Positions 7,678 through 7,935 of a stretch of DNA of 7,935 nucleotides are shown here, piece by piece. A program made the translations under genes and the position numbers. Below the pieces are notes generated by a model. The model was not told the DNA's origin. It saw nothing but the letters and a program-made list of their open reading frames with translations, and made no database searches. This DNA is from Bacteroidales bacterium (GTDB taxonomy: Bacteria; Bacteroidota; Bacteroidia; Bacteroidales; Bacteroidaceae), in assembly GCA_004554665.1 (NCBI GenBank), contig SFKY01000093.1:1-7935 (forward strand), read 5' to 3'. Every line of letters starts with the position of its first letter. The first letter of the stretch is position 1.

Positions 7678-7713
7678 TACTCGTTTGCTTGTATTGTTTA
7701 CTCGTTTGCTTGT
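7678..7713. repeat. Two exact 15-bp direct repeats, 21-bp period
   Basis: TACTCGTTTGCTTGT occurs at 7678-7692 and again, unchanged, at 7699-7713, with a 6-bp spacer (ATTGTT). The 21-bp spacing is two turns of B-DNA, so a protein binding both copies would sit on the same face. On the susC strand each copy reads ACAAGCAAACGAGTA. An 11-bp piece of the second copy (TTTACTCGTTT) recurs at 7590-7600 inside the first susC codons. If the promoter proposed upstream is right, the repeats lie in the transcribed leader. Confidence 0.85.
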
Positions 7714-7729
7714 TCGTGTTGCCCTGTTC

Positions 7730-7771
7730 TTAGGGGGGCTTAACCTTACACCTCTCCGGCAGAGGTGTCAT
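7730..7771 (-). CDS. Possible 13-residue leader peptide ending Pro-Pro-stop
   Basis: An ATG at 7771 on the minus strand opens a 14-codon frame reading MTPLPERCKVKPP then TAA. It would begin about 15 nt after the proposed transcription start and contains the whole leader hairpin at 7748-7768. A terminal Pro-Pro before the stop is a context in which ribosomes are known to release slowly, and TnaC-type leader peptides also end in Pro-stop. There is no independent proof of translation. A frame this short arises easily by chance, so it is a hypothesis only. Confidence 0.2.
   Translation of the reverse strand: MTPLPERCKVKPP
7748..7768 (-). promoter_or_regulatory. Perfect 8-bp leader hairpin
   Basis: ACACCTCT (7748-7755) and AGAGGTGT (7761-7768) are exact reverse complements separated by 5 bases. 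As RNA on the susC strand the loop is GCCGG. No T-run follows on either strand, so it is not a terminator. A protein or RNA-structure role in the leader, or a small palindromic operator just downstream of the promoter, are both possible. Confidence 0.55.
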
Positions 7772-7792
7772 TAATAGGTTTTGAACTACTCG

Positions 7793-7823
7793 CAAAATTA
7801 AACAATTTTCAGAGAAATGAAAA
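7793..7823 (-). promoter_or_regulatory. Candidate Bacteroides-type promoter of the susC operon
   Basis: On the minus strand TAATTTTG (7800-7793) matches the Bacteroides -7 consensus TAnnTTTG exactly. An 18-bp gap separates it from TTTTC (7823-7819), a one-mismatch -33 element (consensus TTTG). Transcription would then start near 7786-7788, giving a leader of about 180 nt before the susC ATG. No other equally good -7 box lies nearer the gene: TATTTTTT at 7641-7634 lacks the final G and a -33 partner. Confidence 0.5.
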
Positions 7824-7826
7824 GGA

Positions 7827-7855
7827 TTTTACTACTTTTTTTCAGATTTTTTTTT
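7827..7855. promoter_or_regulatory. Spaced A-tracts upstream of the susC promoter
   Basis: T-runs on the plus strand at 7827-7830, 7836-7842 and 7847-7855 (A-tracts on the susC strand) have centres about 10.5 and 12 bp apart. They sit immediately upstream of the proposed -33 box. Runs in near-helical phase bend DNA, and such A/T tracts can act like UP elements. The function here is inferred from position. Confidence 0.4.
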
Positions 7856-7935
7856 GAAGAGGCCATTTTTATCGAAAACAAGGCTAATTGTAGGTTTCTT
7901 TCCTGCTATTTTATGCTTTGCATTTCCATAAGAAT
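7856..7935. other. Upstream intergenic tail, no feature recognised
   Basis: AT-rich sequence to the window edge. I see no coding frame, no hairpin followed by a T-run and no repeat that can be supported. Together with the features above it completes the 329-base stretch 7607-7935, which appears to be control region only. Operator sites for a regulator encoded beyond the window could lie here. Confidence 0.5.

Noticed and set aside
7678..7713. CRISPR array or tandem-repeat locus
   Set aside because: Only two copies with a 6-bp spacer; too short and too few for CRISPR or a minisatellite.
7721..7740. Short CCCT/AGGG hairpin and G6 tract in the leader
   Set aside because: Only four pairs, no T-run on either strand; too weak to call as structure or as a slippage switch.
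7643..7768. Phase-variable invertible promoter, as known for Bacteroides surface loci
   Set aside because: The inverted repeats seen are hairpin-sized and do not flank the promoter; the longer repeats are direct, not inverted. No invertase gene is in the window.
7607..7800. Known metabolite riboswitch in the long leader
   Set aside because: I see no conserved core of a riboswitch class (cobalamin, TPP, SAM, FMN or c-di-GMP); length alone is not evidence.

Overview
The window looks like chromosomal DNA of a Bacteroidota bacterium, most likely order Bacteroidales (Bacteroides/Prevotella-like). The evidence is a SusC/SusD outer-membrane pair, Bacteroidota-style lipoprotein signals, start sites without Shine-Dalgarno sequences, and a promoter element matching the Bacteroides -7 consensus TAnnTTTG. 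Genus cannot be fixed from the sequence alone.

Layout: (1) Bases 1-90 are the 3' part of a 5S rRNA, the end of an rRNA operon running in from the left, closed by a strong intrinsic terminator (101-140). (2) Bases 210-1376 (+) encode a small membrane sensor histidine kinase with two membrane segments, an extracytoplasmic domain, no HAMP domain and no response regulator beside it. (3) Bases 1377-1546 separate this gene from a convergent operon and hold a terminator serving the minus strand. (4) A minus-strand operon fills 7606 down to 1547: a SusC-family TonB-dependent transporter (1091 aa), a SusD-family surface lipoprotein (666 aa) and a 245-aa lipoprotein of a family I do not recognise. Gaps are 12 and 33 bases, so one transcript is likely. 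(5) Bases 7607-7935 hold the operon's control region: a candidate promoter preceded by spaced A-tracts, then an unusually structured leader of roughly 180 nt.

How it works together: SusC is the outer-membrane barrel powered by TonB, SusD is the lid that captures substrate at the cell surface, and the third lipoprotein sits where SusE/SusF-type accessory binding proteins usually lie. No glycoside hydrolase, sulfatase, peptidase, sigma/anti-sigma pair or hybrid two-component regulator is visible, so the substrate (glycan, glycopeptide or other) cannot be named. The histidine kinase is convergent with the operon and may be unrelated to it.

The most interesting stretch is the leader. It contains a possible 13-codon ORF ending in Pro-Pro-stop that overlaps an 8-bp perfect hairpin, two exact 15-bp direct repeats exactly 21 bp apart, and a weak AT-rich hairpin followed by six T residues (on the minus strand) just before the susC start. 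Together these suggest an operator and/or transcription attenuation, but this is inference from pattern only.
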